Source: Bermanella sp047628755
GTDB taxonomy: Bacteria > Pseudomonadota > Gammaproteobacteria > Pseudomonadales > Oceanobacteraceae
Direction of reading: 5' to 3'
NCBI GenBank assembly: GCA_047628755.1
Contig: JBLHVV010000047.1
Location: forward strand, 1 to 22,151
Length of the DNA stretch: 22,151 bases
Positions 14,570-22,151 of the stretch are shown piece by piece. The position numbers and the translations under genes were made by a program. The notes under the pieces are model-generated. The model was given only the letters and a program-made list of their open reading frames with translations, ran no database searches and was not told the DNA's origin. The first letter of the stretch is position 1. The number at the start of each line of letters is the position of its first letter.

Positions 14570-15943
14570 TTAAGCTCCCTGAGGTTCTGTATTAGCTAAT
14601 TTATTTGGTACTTCACTTTCTTTTGATGCTGGAGTAGTTGCTTCTGGATAAGGTTTTGCTAACATTTCAACTTCATCAATGCCTAAAACTTCAGCCTCTG
14701 GTGGAACTCTTAAAGAATTAAACTTCTTGAGCAGCAATGACAAACCATAGCCAGGAATAAATCCAACTAAAGCCATTATGATTGCTGATAACGTTTGACC
14801 ATATAAGGTTATGTCTGGACTACCGTTTACGTTCGGTGTTCCTCCAGCAAATACACCTACTAGGATTACCGCTACGAAACCGGTAAAACCATGGACAGAT
14901 ACGGCTCCTACTGCGTCGTCTATACCGCGTTTCTCAAGGAATTTGGCGAATCCTACCGCAACAAAACCCATGCTAACTGCAATCATAAACGCAAGTGTTG
15001 GACTATATAGATCCAAGCCTGCAGCCACTGAAATAATGCCTACTAGGCCACCGGACATTGTCCAGAAAGGATCTCGTGTTGCGATATAACAACCAATTAC
15101 ACCACCCGAAAAGCCCATTAACGTATTGAATGCAAAAGCAGATAAGTTTGTTGGAGTATTGTAAATAGTTGTCCAACCTAGATCGCCCCCATTAAAGATA
15201 ATGCACCCCCCCAAGAAACCGAAGAAACCGAAGATAATCATCATCAAACCAATCAATGTCATTGGTAAATTGTGAGGAGCGATTGTTTGAGGAACACCAT
15301 CAATAAATTTGCCAGTACGAGCGCCTAAATTTATTAACACACCTAAGGTGAAGAAACCTGCAACAGCATGTACAACACCCGAGGCGCCAACATCGTGATA
15401 ACCCAGTTCAGTTAACAACCAACCGTCTGGATGCCAACCCCAAGCACCAGCGAGAATCCACACCGCACTGCCTAGAAAGACTGTTAATATTAAAAATGCA
15501 CTCACTCGTATTCGCTCAATTACCGCACCTGATAAAATAGAACCAGTAGTAGCACCAAATAAAGCAAATGCAGCCCAAAAAATCCCTGTTCCCATGTCAG
15601 AGAGGTCCGGACCCATACTGGCAGCCCAAGGTAGAGCGCCAGAGGCGTCAATAGGAATTAATCCGTTTGGAAAAGCATTATAGATCCACCAACCGAAAAG
15701 GTAGAATGTTGGAATAATACAGGCAAGTGCTAAAATATTTTTAACACCCGCTGCCAGTGCATTTTTACTTCGAGATGCTCCCATTTCATACGCTAGAAAT
15801 CCAGCGTGGATCATTAACATGATGGCCGTACACCACCAGTAAAACACTTCGACGTTCATCGCCTGATGCATTTCAAACGTGCTTTGTTGAGTTGCAATTT
15901 GAGCCTGCAAACTCTCAAGCGATAATGGTATGGTTTCGTCCAT
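14570..15943 (-). CDS. amt: Ammonium transporter (Amt/MEP/Rh family)
   Basis: A 457-residue inner-membrane protein with about 11 helices. The twin pore histidines are visible: His192 in DVGASGVVHAVAG, eight residues after Asp184 as in AmtB D160-H168, and His351 in GAVSVHGFTG, spaced like AmtB H318. The long N-terminus (LESLQAQIATQQSTFEMHQAMN) lacks an obvious cleavable signal and looks like a coiled, polar extension. The C-terminal tail is polar and long (after GLSLLLKKFN). AGGAGAG precedes the ATG. No glnK gene adjoins, unusual for bacterial amt. Instead it follows eutC, suggesting recovery of ammonium released by ethanolamine ammonia-lyase. Confidence 0.95.
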   Translation of the reverse strand: MDETIPLSLESLQAQIATQQSTFEMHQAMNVEVFYWWCTAIMLMIHAGFLAYEMGASRSKNALAAGVKNILALACIIPTFYLFGWWIYNAFPNGLIPIDASGALPWAASMGPDLSDMGTGIFWAAFALFGATTGSILSGAVIERIRVSAFLILTVFLGSAVWILAGAWGWHPDGWLLTELGYHDVGASGVVHAVAGFFTLGVLINLGARTGKFIDGVPQTIAPHNLPMTLIGLMMIIFGFFGFLGGCIIFNGGDLGWTTIYNTPTNLSAFAFNTLMGFSGGVIGCYIATRDPFWTMSGGLVGIISVAAGLDLYSPTLAFMIAVSMGFVAVGFAKFLEKRGIDDAVGAVSVHGFTGFVAVILVGVFAGGTPNVNGSPDITLYGQTLSAIIMALVGFIPGYGLSLLLKKFNSLRVPPEAEVLGIDEVEMLAKPYPEATTPASKESEVPNKLANTEPQGA

Positions 15944-15979
15944 TGGACTCTCCTAATTGTGTTTAACTTAAGTGTTGTG

Positions 15980-16001
15980 TTGGTTGGTTGGTTGGTTGGT
16001 T
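15980..16001. repeat. (TTGG)n microsatellite in the amt leader
   Basis: Five perfect TTGG units plus TT occupy 15980-16001, between eutC and amt; on the amt-sense strand this reads as CCAA repeats about 37 nt upstream of the amt start. Such tetranucleotide tracts are prone to slipped-strand length change. It is outside any coding frame, so it could only tune leader length or mRNA structure. Confidence 0.9.
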
Positions 16002-16011
16002 ATTTATCGTT

Positions 16012-16869
16012 TTATAAATCAGTTAACGTATTGTGCTGTGTAAGAAAGTTTTCGTTATTTTTTTTATGAGTTAAGTTGATGTTAATTCGCTCTTTTAAAT
16101 TAACACCACTAAATCCTAATCGATTTGACTCTTTTATCAGATAAAGACATTTTTCAACGGCATCAGAATATGACAAACCCGCTAATCTAATATTTGAAAT
16201 ACAGTTACGCTGTGCATCGTTGCAACCGATACTAGGATTGAATGTTAGATATAAGCCCATACTGTCAGGACTAGACAAACCCGGTCTCTCACCAATAAGT
16301 ACAATTACTAATTTAGCCCCTAATGTCTCTGCAATAGAATCACCAATGGCAACCCTACCCTCACTACAAATACTCAAAGGTGCATAGTTAAAATCTAATT
16401 TTTCCATAGCTGTTAATAATTTATCTAGAAAAGGGCTCACGTTTACATCTATAGCCTTTGATGACAAACCATCTACAATACAAATTGCAATATCATAATC
16501 AGCTGAATATTTTTTTAATTGCTCATGGCTTTGAGCTGAAATAATGCGCCCTAGATCTGGTCGTTGTAAGTAAGTAATACGGTCAACAGCTTCAGATTTT
16601 AATACCAAAGGTTCAGTAAATCTGAACAATTGAGGAAAGCAGGCCAAACCTTTTAATTGATCTCTTAACTGAAGGTTAACCTTGAGTGAATCTAATGGCA
16701 CATGAACTGCGTCCCTTGCTTGTGCATGCCCTAACTGAAACTCCAATAGTTTATTAGTGGGTATTGCATGCCCAGTTCGACCCAAAGCAATTCGTGCATC
16801 GGTGAACGCTTTCAAACCTTCCCAATTATTTTCTACAACAAGGTCAATTTTTTTAATGACATCGCTCAA
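16012..16869 (-). CDS. eutC: Ethanolamine ammonia-lyase, small subunit
   Basis: A 285-residue subunit (family about 295) that binds the lower axial part of adenosylcobalamin together with EutB. Recognisable blocks are ARIALGRTGHAIPTNKLLEFQLGHAQARDAVHVPLD near the N-terminus, DIAICIVDGLSSKAI (126-140), and the highly conserved GERPGLSSPDSMGLYLTFNPSIGCNDAQRNCISNIR (193-228). The start appears to be TTG at 16869, whose last two bases fall within the TGA of eutB (TTGA overlap). GGTGGG about 6-8 nt upstream supports it, and no ATG lies near. The overlap implies strict coupling to EutB, matching the 1:1 alpha-beta stoichiometry. Reaction: ethanolamine to acetaldehyde plus ammonia. Confidence 0.95.
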   Translation of the reverse strand: MSDVIKKIDLVVENNWEGLKAFTDARIALGRTGHAIPTNKLLEFQLGHAQARDAVHVPLDSLKVNLQLRDQLKGLACFPQLFRFTEPLVLKSEAVDRITYLQRPDLGRIISAQSHEQLKKYSADYDIAICIVDGLSSKAIDVNVSPFLDKLLTAMEKLDFNYAPLSICSEGRVAIGDSIAETLGAKLVIVLIGERPGLSSPDSMGLYLTFNPSIGCNDAQRNCISNIRLAGLSYSDAVEKCLYLIKESNRLGFSGVNLKERININLTHKKNNENFLTQHNTLTDL

Positions 16870-18266
16870 TTTAACCCACCACCATTAACATTGAGTAACT
16901 TATTAGAAAACACCTCTGGAATACTGTTATTTAATTTAAAATTATCAACCATAATATCCATTTTATTTAACCAAGCTTCGAATTCTGGAGCAGGTCTTAA
17001 GCCTAATAACTTCCGAATATATAATGCATCATGAAATGATGTGGTTTGATAATTAAGCATAATGTCATCAGACCCCGGAATTCCCATTACAAAATTACAT
17101 CCCGCATTGGCCAGTAAAGTTAATAAATTATCCATATCATTTTGATCAGCTTCGGCATGATTGGTATAACAAACATCACACCCCATTGGTAAACCTAATA
17201 ATTTCCCGCAAAAATGATCTTCCAAACCTGCTCTAATTATTTGTTTGCCGTCATATAAGTATTCAGGGCCGATGAAACCCACAACCGTATTTACTAAAAA
17301 TGGATTGAACTTCCTAGCAACACCGTAAGCTCTTACCTCACAAGTTTGCTGATCAAGACCATGGTTTGCATTAGCACTTAAACTGCTGCCCTGCCCAGTT
17401 TCAAAATACATAACGTTATTACCAACAGTTCCTCTATTTAATGATAATGCGGCATCTTGTGCTTCTTTTAAAACATTTAAATTAAAACCAAAGCTGTCGT
17501 TAGTTGCCTGTGTTCCAGCTATGCTTTGAAATACCAGATCAACTGGAGCACCATTCTCGATACACTCAATGGTGTTTGTAACATGGGTTAATACGCATGA
17601 TTGCGTTGGTATCTCATAATGCTGAATAACCTCATCAATCATATTCAATAGCATTGTGCACTGCTGAACGTTGTCAGTAGCTGGGTTAATGCCTATAACC
17701 GCATCACCACTTGCATACAGCAATCCATCTAACATACTGGCTGCAATTCCTGACATATCATCAGTTGGATGATTTGGCTGCAAACGGGTAGAAAAATGAC
17801 CTGGCAAACCTATTGTATTTCGAAATCTTGTAATTACCTGACATTTTTTTGCCACATAAATTAAATCTTGATTCCGCATTATTTTGCTAACTGCAGCAGC
17901 CATCTCTGGAGTTATAGACTTATGTAATAACTTAATCGTAATTCCATCACAGATGTCGCTTAATAAATAATTTCTAAAATCACCAATGGTTAAGTGGCTG
18001 ATTATTTTAAAGTTTTGATCATCATGTTCATCTAATATCAACCGAGTTACTTCATCGTCTTCATATGGCACCAATGCTTCATTTAAGAATGTTTTCAAAG
18101 GAACGTCGGCTAAACAAAGTTGTGCAACCGCCCGTTCCTTTTCTGAAGCTGCTGCCACACCGGCTAATACATCGCCACTTCGTAACGGTGTTGCCTTAGC
18201 CATAAGATCGGCCAAACTTGAAAATTTAAAAACTTCTTTTAAAAAAGTATATTTATATATGGCCAT
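16866..18266 (-). CDS. eutB: Ethanolamine ammonia-lyase, large subunit
   Basis: A 466-residue TIM-barrel subunit carrying the active site. Residues matching the substrate-binding set of the enteric enzyme (R160, Q162, N193, E287, D362) are all seen: R161 and Q163 in RLQPNHPTDD, N194 in GINPATD, E289 in YFETGQGSSLSANANHG, and D364 in GCDVCYTNH. Length and motif order are normal (family about 453). AAAGAA lies before the ATG. First gene of the leftward unit, divergent from the EutR-like regulator. No eutA reactivase, shell-protein, eutE or cobalamin-transferase gene is in the window, so this is the non-compartment form of the pathway, used mainly to obtain nitrogen. Confidence 0.96.
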   Translation of the reverse strand: MAIYKYTFLKEVFKFSSLADLMAKATPLRSGDVLAGVAAASEKERAVAQLCLADVPLKTFLNEALVPYEDDEVTRLILDEHDDQNFKIISHLTIGDFRNYLLSDICDGITIKLLHKSITPEMAAAVSKIMRNQDLIYVAKKCQVITRFRNTIGLPGHFSTRLQPNHPTDDMSGIAASMLDGLLYASGDAVIGINPATDNVQQCTMLLNMIDEVIQHYEIPTQSCVLTHVTNTIECIENGAPVDLVFQSIAGTQATNDSFGFNLNVLKEAQDAALSLNRGTVGNNVMYFETGQGSSLSANANHGLDQQTCEVRAYGVARKFNPFLVNTVVGFIGPEYLYDGKQIIRAGLEDHFCGKLLGLPMGCDVCYTNHAEADQNDMDNLLTLLANAGCNFVMGIPGSDDIMLNYQTTSFHDALYIRKLLGLRPAPEFEAWLNKMDIMVDNFKLNNSIPEVFSNKLLNVNGGGLN

Positions 18267-18506
18267 ATTATTCTTTACACCAACTTAATCGTAGGCATAT
18301 TATTTGCGTACATGTTAATAAGATAAAATATTCATTACTTCTTTGCATAGCTCTAATTTAACAAAAAAATAAATAATGGATTATCAATATTTGGCAAATC
18401 GATACTTTTTAATTAGAAAGCTTAAATTAACTAGAAAAAAATTAAAAAAGCACCATTACTGTTCGTAGTAATTGATTTAATCTTAATTTAAATTGGGTAA
18501 TTACAT
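18267..18506. promoter_or_regulatory. Divergent eutB / eutR control region
   Basis: A 240-nt, strongly AT-rich stretch between the divergent eutB and regulator genes; it must hold both promoters and presumably EutR sites. I see no convincing -35/-10 pair, no sigma-54 consensus and no recognisable cobalamin riboswitch; TAATAT near 18311-18306 on the minus strand is a possible eutB -10 only. Function rests on gene orientation. Confidence 0.5.
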
Positions 18507-19475
18507 ATGAGACAAGATATAGAACCAAAGAAGTGCAATGACATTTCTGTAAAGGTCAGTCATGACGCACATGAACATGCGCACAACATTAGTAACTGGG
18601 ATCAAAAATATGATCAAATAAGTGCAGGTAGATTTCAAGGAGTCATTAAGGAACGGTTACTAGATGACTTACAAGTGTTTAAAGAACACACCAGTAAAGC
18701 ATTAAGCCAGCAATGCATTGTCTGGCCCGAGAGCATTTGGTTAGGCATACCTCCAAGTAATAATAATGAATATAAAAGTAGTAAAATTAATGGCTTAAAG
18801 TTAAATGACGATGACATAATGTGTCGACCTGGCTGTCAATCCTTTGAACTAACCACTCCAGAAAGCTTTGATATCTTTGGCATTGTTATGGACCAAAAAG
18901 CGCTTAACAGAGAGGCGCATAAACAAGAAATAGAATTAAACTGGCATGAAATATCGAATAATGAACGTTTGTCTATTCCGCATTCTACTAAAGTTGCTAT
19001 GGATTATTTGTTAGGCAGAGTACTTGATACATCAAATATCCATATAAGTTCGACTCCAGAACATTTAACAAAAGACTTGCTCATCATGGGATTATTAGAC
19101 GTATTTATTAAAGAATCTCCCAATCGAGATATTCATAATAGTTATCAGCGTAGAAAAAATATAGTCGATAAAGCCAGAGATTTTTTAAACCAGCATCAAG
19201 AACAAGCTATAACACTCACTGAGCTTTGTGAGGCATGCCATACAAGCAGACGTACATTGCAAAATAGCTTTGAGACTATATTAGGATTATCCCCTATTCA
19301 GTACCTACGATATACAAGATTAAATGGTGTTAGACGTACATTAAAAAATGCAGAAAATAATGAAAAGATCGGAGACATTGCGGCTAAATGGGGGTTTTGG
19401 CATTTAAGTCAGTTTGCTAAAGATTATAAAATTGTATTTGAAGAGTCACCAAAAGACACGTTAAATATTTTGTAG
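18507..19475 (+). CDS. eutR: EutR-like AraC-family regulator of ethanolamine utilisation
   Basis: A 322-residue regulator. Its N-terminal half (HAHNISNWDQKYDQISAGRFQGVIKERLL) resembles the cupin-like sensing domain start of EutR, including the W-x2-x-Y-xQ-L-like region and GRFxG. The C-terminus is a double HTH: ITLTELCEACHTSRRTLQNSFETILGLSPIQYLRYTRLNGVRRTL, then IGDIAAKWGFWHLSQFAKDYKIVFEESPKDTL. The WGFWHLxQFAxDY block is a hallmark of EutR. In enterics EutR activates eut genes when both ethanolamine and adenosylcobalamin are present; divergence from eutB supports the same role here. GGGTAA precedes the ATG by about 7 nt. Confidence 0.9.
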   Translation: MRQDIEPKKCNDISVKVSHDAHEHAHNISNWDQKYDQISAGRFQGVIKERLLDDLQVFKEHTSKALSQQCIVWPESIWLGIPPSNNNEYKSSKINGLKLNDDDIMCRPGCQSFELTTPESFDIFGIVMDQKALNREAHKQEIELNWHEISNNERLSIPHSTKVAMDYLLGRVLDTSNIHISSTPEHLTKDLLIMGLLDVFIKESPNRDIHNSYQRRKNIVDKARDFLNQHQEQAITLTELCEACHTSRRTLQNSFETILGLSPIQYLRYTRLNGVRRTLKNAENNEKIGDIAAKWGFWHLSQFAKDYKIVFEESPKDTLNIL

Positions 19476-19498
19476 GAAGCCATTAATGAATAAGCACA

Positions 19499-19523
19499 AA
19501 AAAAGTGCCCTAGGCACTTTTTT
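19499..19523. terminator. Bidirectional terminator between eutR and cysS
   Basis: AAAAAAGTGCC (19499-19509) pairs perfectly with GGCACTTTTTT (19513-19523) around CTA. It starts about 24 nt after the eutR stop and about 26 nt from the convergent cysS stop, with U-tracts on both strands. Confidence 0.93.
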
Positions 19524-19545
19524 AATGAAGCATTTTAATGAAGCA
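19520..19545. repeat. 13-bp tandem duplication beside the terminator
   Basis: TTTTAATGAAGCA occurs twice head to tail (19520-19532, 19533-19545) between the terminator stem and the cysS stop. A simple local duplication; a functional role is not evident. Confidence 0.85.
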
Positions 19546-19548
19546 TTT

Positions 19549-20931
19549 TTATTTTTTAACCCATGTAGTTCCTTCACGACTGTCTTGAAGTTCAATACCT
19601 TGAGTATCTAAGTCTACGCGTATCTGATCGGCCAGTGCGTAGTCTTTATTTTTTTTGGCCTGCACACGACTTGCAATCATTTTTTGAATATAGGCTTCGT
19701 CAATATCTACACCTTGCTTAAAGTATTCTTCTGGGTCAGTTTGCAAGCAACCCAATACATCAGCAAACGACTTCAATAAAGTAGCAAGTTGATCTTTATT
19801 GTGGCCTTCTGCTTTATTTACATGCGTAACTAAGTCAAACATGTTGGCTATGGCTTTAGGAGTATTAAAATCATCGTCCATTGCGGCTTTAAAATTGGTT
19901 GTGAATTTCTCTACGGTTAGATTGGATTGGTCTAAGGTGACAGATAAGTCACAACCTTTAAGCGAATTATATAAACGATCAAGTTTAATTTGAGCGTCTT
20001 GCAAGCCTTCTTGGCTATAGTTAATTTCGCTGCGATATTGAACTGATGCCAAGAAAAATCGAATCACTTCGGCATCGTATTCTTTTAATACATCACGAAT
20101 AGTAAAGAAGTTGCCTAATGACTTAGACATTTTTTCACCATCAATGCGCAGAGCACCTGCGTGCATCCAGCTATTAGCGTATTGCTCGCCAGTAGCCGCT
20201 TCACTTTGTGCTATTTCGTTTTCATGGTGTGGGAATTTTAAGTCTGGGCCACCTCCATGAATATCAAAATTATTACCTAGGCAGCAAGTAGACATGGCAG
20301 AGCATTCAATATGCCAGCCTGGACGCCCTTCGCCCCATGGGCTTTTCCACGATGGCTCGCCCGGTTTAGCGGCTTTCCACAATACAAAGTCTAACGGATC
20401 TTCTTTTGCGTCTTCAACTTCAACACGAGCACCTGATTCAAGGTCTTCTAGAATCTTTCCTGACAGCTTGCCGTAACCTTCAAATTTACGCACACGATAA
20501 TACACGTCTCCGTTGCTACCCACGTAAGCATATTCTTTTTCAATCAGGGTCTGCACCATATCCAAAATCCCTTGAATGTGGTCAGTAGCTTTTGGTTCGC
20601 TGTTGGGGGTAAGTATATTCAGCTTGGTAAAATCTTCGCTCATGGCTTCTACCATGCGATTTACCAATACTTGAAATTCTTCACCATTCTCGGCTGCACG
20701 ATTGATTATTTTATCATCAATGTCGGTAATATTTCGAACGTAATTAACGTCGTAACCTAAGTGACGCAAGTAACGTACAATGACATCAAACGACACCATT
20801 ACACGGGCATGACCCATATGACAAAAATCATAAACTGTCATACCACACACATACATGCCAACTTTACCGGCTTGCAATGGTTTAAACTCTTCTTTTTGAC
20901 GGGTCAGTGTATTGTAAATATTTAATGTCAT
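19549..20931 (-). CDS. cysS: Cysteinyl-tRNA synthetase
   Basis: A 460-residue class-I aminoacyl-tRNA synthetase that charges tRNA-Cys. The HIGH motif is HMGH (38-41) and KMSKS is intact at 267-271. The four zinc ligands used for cysteine discrimination are present, each one residue after their E. coli positions: Cys29 (YVCGMTVYD), Cys210 (HIECSAMS), His235 and Glu239 (PHHENEIAQSE). The C-terminal anticodon-binding part ends DYALADQIRVDLDTQGIELQDSREGTTWVKK, typical of the family. AGGAAAC lies just before the ATG. It follows glnS after 71 nt on the same strand, an arrangement common in gammaproteobacteria. Confidence 0.98.
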   Translation of the reverse strand: MTLNIYNTLTRQKEEFKPLQAGKVGMYVCGMTVYDFCHMGHARVMVSFDVIVRYLRHLGYDVNYVRNITDIDDKIINRAAENGEEFQVLVNRMVEAMSEDFTKLNILTPNSEPKATDHIQGILDMVQTLIEKEYAYVGSNGDVYYRVRKFEGYGKLSGKILEDLESGARVEVEDAKEDPLDFVLWKAAKPGEPSWKSPWGEGRPGWHIECSAMSTCCLGNNFDIHGGGPDLKFPHHENEIAQSEAATGEQYANSWMHAGALRIDGEKMSKSLGNFFTIRDVLKEYDAEVIRFFLASVQYRSEINYSQEGLQDAQIKLDRLYNSLKGCDLSVTLDQSNLTVEKFTTNFKAAMDDDFNTPKAIANMFDLVTHVNKAEGHNKDQLATLLKSFADVLGCLQTDPEEYFKQGVDIDEAYIQKMIASRVQAKKNKDYALADQIRVDLDTQGIELQDSREGTTWVKK

Positions 20932-20948
20932 TATTGTTTCCTACCACC

Positions 20949-20997
20949 TTCACATAGCTCATGTGAATTAAGCTTATCGCACGCTTGCGTGCGATAA
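20949..20997. repeat. Two inverted repeats between glnS and cysS
   Basis: TTCACAT (20949-20955) pairs with ATGTGAA (20961-20967) across 5 nt. TTATCGCACGC (20974-20984) pairs with GCGTGCGATAA (20987-20997), an 11-bp perfect stem whose practical loop is 4 nt. The second begins 5 nt after the glnS stop and would be very stable in RNA, but has no U-tract on the minus strand. It may be a partial terminator, attenuator or mRNA-processing site between the two synthetase genes. Confidence 0.75.
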
Positions 20998-21002
20998 ATA
21001 AA

Positions 21003-22151
21003 TTAGCTTGTTAGAGAATTATCTTCGCGCAAACCAATTGTTAAATTGAACACTGGCTTAACGTCAGTGTGATCAAGACGATCAGCTATGTAGTACCCCT
21101 CGCGTTCAAATTGAAAAACTGTTTCGGGGGCAACATTTGCAAGTGCTGGCTCAATTAAAGCGGTTGTTACCACTAACGAATCTGGGGTTAGACAATCCAT
21201 AAAGTCCTTATGGCCACCGTCTGGGTTTTCATCACTAAACAAACGACCATAGCTGCGTATTTCAGCTTCTACAGCATGCTTGGCACTGACCCAATGCACA
21301 ACCCCTTTAGGCTTGTCGCCGTCTTCAGGGTCGCGACCTAGTGTGTTTTCAACTAATGAGGCATTTACTTGTGTAATATTACCTTCGGCGTCTTTTTCAA
21401 TGCCATCAGCTTGGATAACATAACCATGACGCAAACGAATGCGCTTACCTAAACAGAATTTCTTCTTAAATTTTCGGCTGTATTCTTCTTTAAAATCAGC
21501 ATGATCAATATAAAGCTCTTTTGAAAATGGCACGTCACGCTCACCCAGCTCTTCACGGTCTTGTAAGAAACCTATTTTCAACGTTTCTTCGTGATCGTTG
21601 GACATATTTGTTAGCACGACTTTAAGTGGATTTAATACCGCCATGGCACGGGGCGCATTTCGGTTTAAGTCATCGCGAATAAAGAACTCTAACTGGGCGA
21701 CATTAACGGTACCATCTGTTTTGGCTACGGCTAAACTGTCACAAAAGTTACGTATCGCGTCGGCTGTATAACCACGGCGACGCATGCCAGAAATAGTTGG
21801 CATTCTTGGGTCGTCCCAACCATTTACTACTTTACCTTCAACAAGTGCACGTAATTTGCGTTTACTGGTTACAGTATAATTAATATTTAAACGACCAAAT
21901 TCATATTGATGGGGCACGGCTGGTGTATCTAAGCTTTCAATAAACCAGTCGTAAAGTGGACGGTGATCGGCAAACTCTAACGTGCAAACTGAGTGCGTAA
22001 CTCCTTCTATTGCATCAGACTGGCCGTGGGCAAAATCATAGCTTGGGTAAATGCACCATTTGTCACCTGTTTGATGGTGAGTGGCTTTTTTAATTCGATA
22101 AATGTACGGATCTCGCAAACTCATGTTGGGAGCAGCCATATCAATTTTTAC
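21003..22151 (-). CDS. glnS: Glutaminyl-tRNA synthetase, C-terminal part (5' end outside window)
   Basis: The reading frame continues open to the right edge (VKID before the first internal Met), so the true start and the HIGH motif lie outside. The visible 382 residues align by eye with E. coli GlnRS from KIDMASP onward: HHQTGDKWCIYPSYDFAHGQSDAIEGVTHSVCTLEF, QYEFGRLNINYTVTSKRKL (the KMSKS-equivalent loop, here TSK instead of the usual MSK), GWDDPRMPTISGMRRRGYT, NRNAPRAMAVLNPLKV, then the two beta-barrel anticodon-binding domains ending with FQFEREGYYIADRLD and KPVFNLTIGLRED. It charges tRNA-Gln. The internal ATG at 22139 is not the start. Confidence 0.97.
   Translation of the reverse strand, partial: VKIDMAAPNMSLRDPYIYRIKKATHHQTGDKWCIYPSYDFAHGQSDAIEGVTHSVCTLEFADHRPLYDWFIESLDTPAVPHQYEFGRLNINYTVTSKRKLRALVEGKVVNGWDDPRMPTISGMRRRGYTADAIRNFCDSLAVAKTDGTVNVAQLEFFIRDDLNRNAPRAMAVLNPLKVVLTNMSNDHEETLKIGFLQDREELGERDVPFSKELYIDHADFKEEYSRKFKKKFCLGKRIRLRHGYVIQADGIEKDAEGNITQVNASLVENTLGRDPEDGDKPKGVVHWVSAKHAVEAEIRSYGRLFSDENPDGGHKDFMDCLTPDSLVVTTALIEPALANVAPETVFQFEREGYYIADRLDHTDVKPVFNLTIGLREDNSLTS

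Noticed and set aside
18267..18506. Cobalamin riboswitch or sigma-54 promoter upstream of eutB
   Set aside because: No B12-box-like GC-rich conserved core in this AT-rich stretch; TGGCAAATCGATAC lacks the GC doublet at the correct spacing.
19476..21002. tRNA gene or T-box element near the synthetase genes
   Set aside because: No cloverleaf, CCA end or T-box motif seen; T-boxes are also not expected in this lineage.

Overview
The window looks like a stretch of chromosome from a low-GC marine-type gammaproteobacterium. The glnS-cysS pair, a ClpB with a heat-shock promoter, EutR/EutB/EutC and many orphan family-3 solute-binding proteins all fit an Alteromonadales-like or OMG-group organism. The genus cannot be fixed from sequence reading alone. 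Nothing looks like phage, plasmid or insertion sequence, and every gene appears intact except glnS, which runs off the right edge.

Left part (1-6167, all minus strand): a short 21-bp tandem repeat at the extreme left edge, then a tightly packed set read right to left. An AraC-family regulator (5139-6167) is followed by a BASS-type sodium/organic-anion transporter, an extended-SDR epimerase/dehydratase, a secreted protein fusing a c-type heme segment to a seven-bladed Vgb-like propeller, and an MFS transporter. The last four overlap or nearly touch (TGATG and ATGA junctions), so they are almost certainly one transcript. No member has an obvious textbook pathway; this is the best candidate in the window for an uncharacterised uptake-and-oxidation module.

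Middle (6350-14261): clpB on the minus strand with a good sigma-32 promoter. Divergent from it are an EamA/DMT permease, two solitary periplasmic family-3 solute-binding proteins flanking a hotdog acyl-CoA thioesterase, and a convergent lipoprotein carboxylesterase. These look like independent single-gene units.

Right-middle (14355-19475): a compact ethanolamine-ammonia module. EutR (plus strand) is divergent from eutB-eutC-amt plus a 55-codon membrane-protein gene placed 1 nt after amt. A strong bidirectional terminator closes the unit. There are no microcompartment shell, reactivase (eutA) or aldehyde dehydrogenase genes here. A (TTGG)5 microsatellite sits in the leader between eutC and amt. 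The likely logic is: EutR senses ethanolamine, EutBC (adenosylcobalamin-dependent) splits it to acetaldehyde and ammonia, and Amt retains or recovers the ammonium, with the small protein as a possible Amt partner.

Right end (19499-22151): a bidirectional terminator, cysS, two inverted repeats, and the C-terminal part of glnS, a housekeeping aminoacyl-tRNA synthetase pair.
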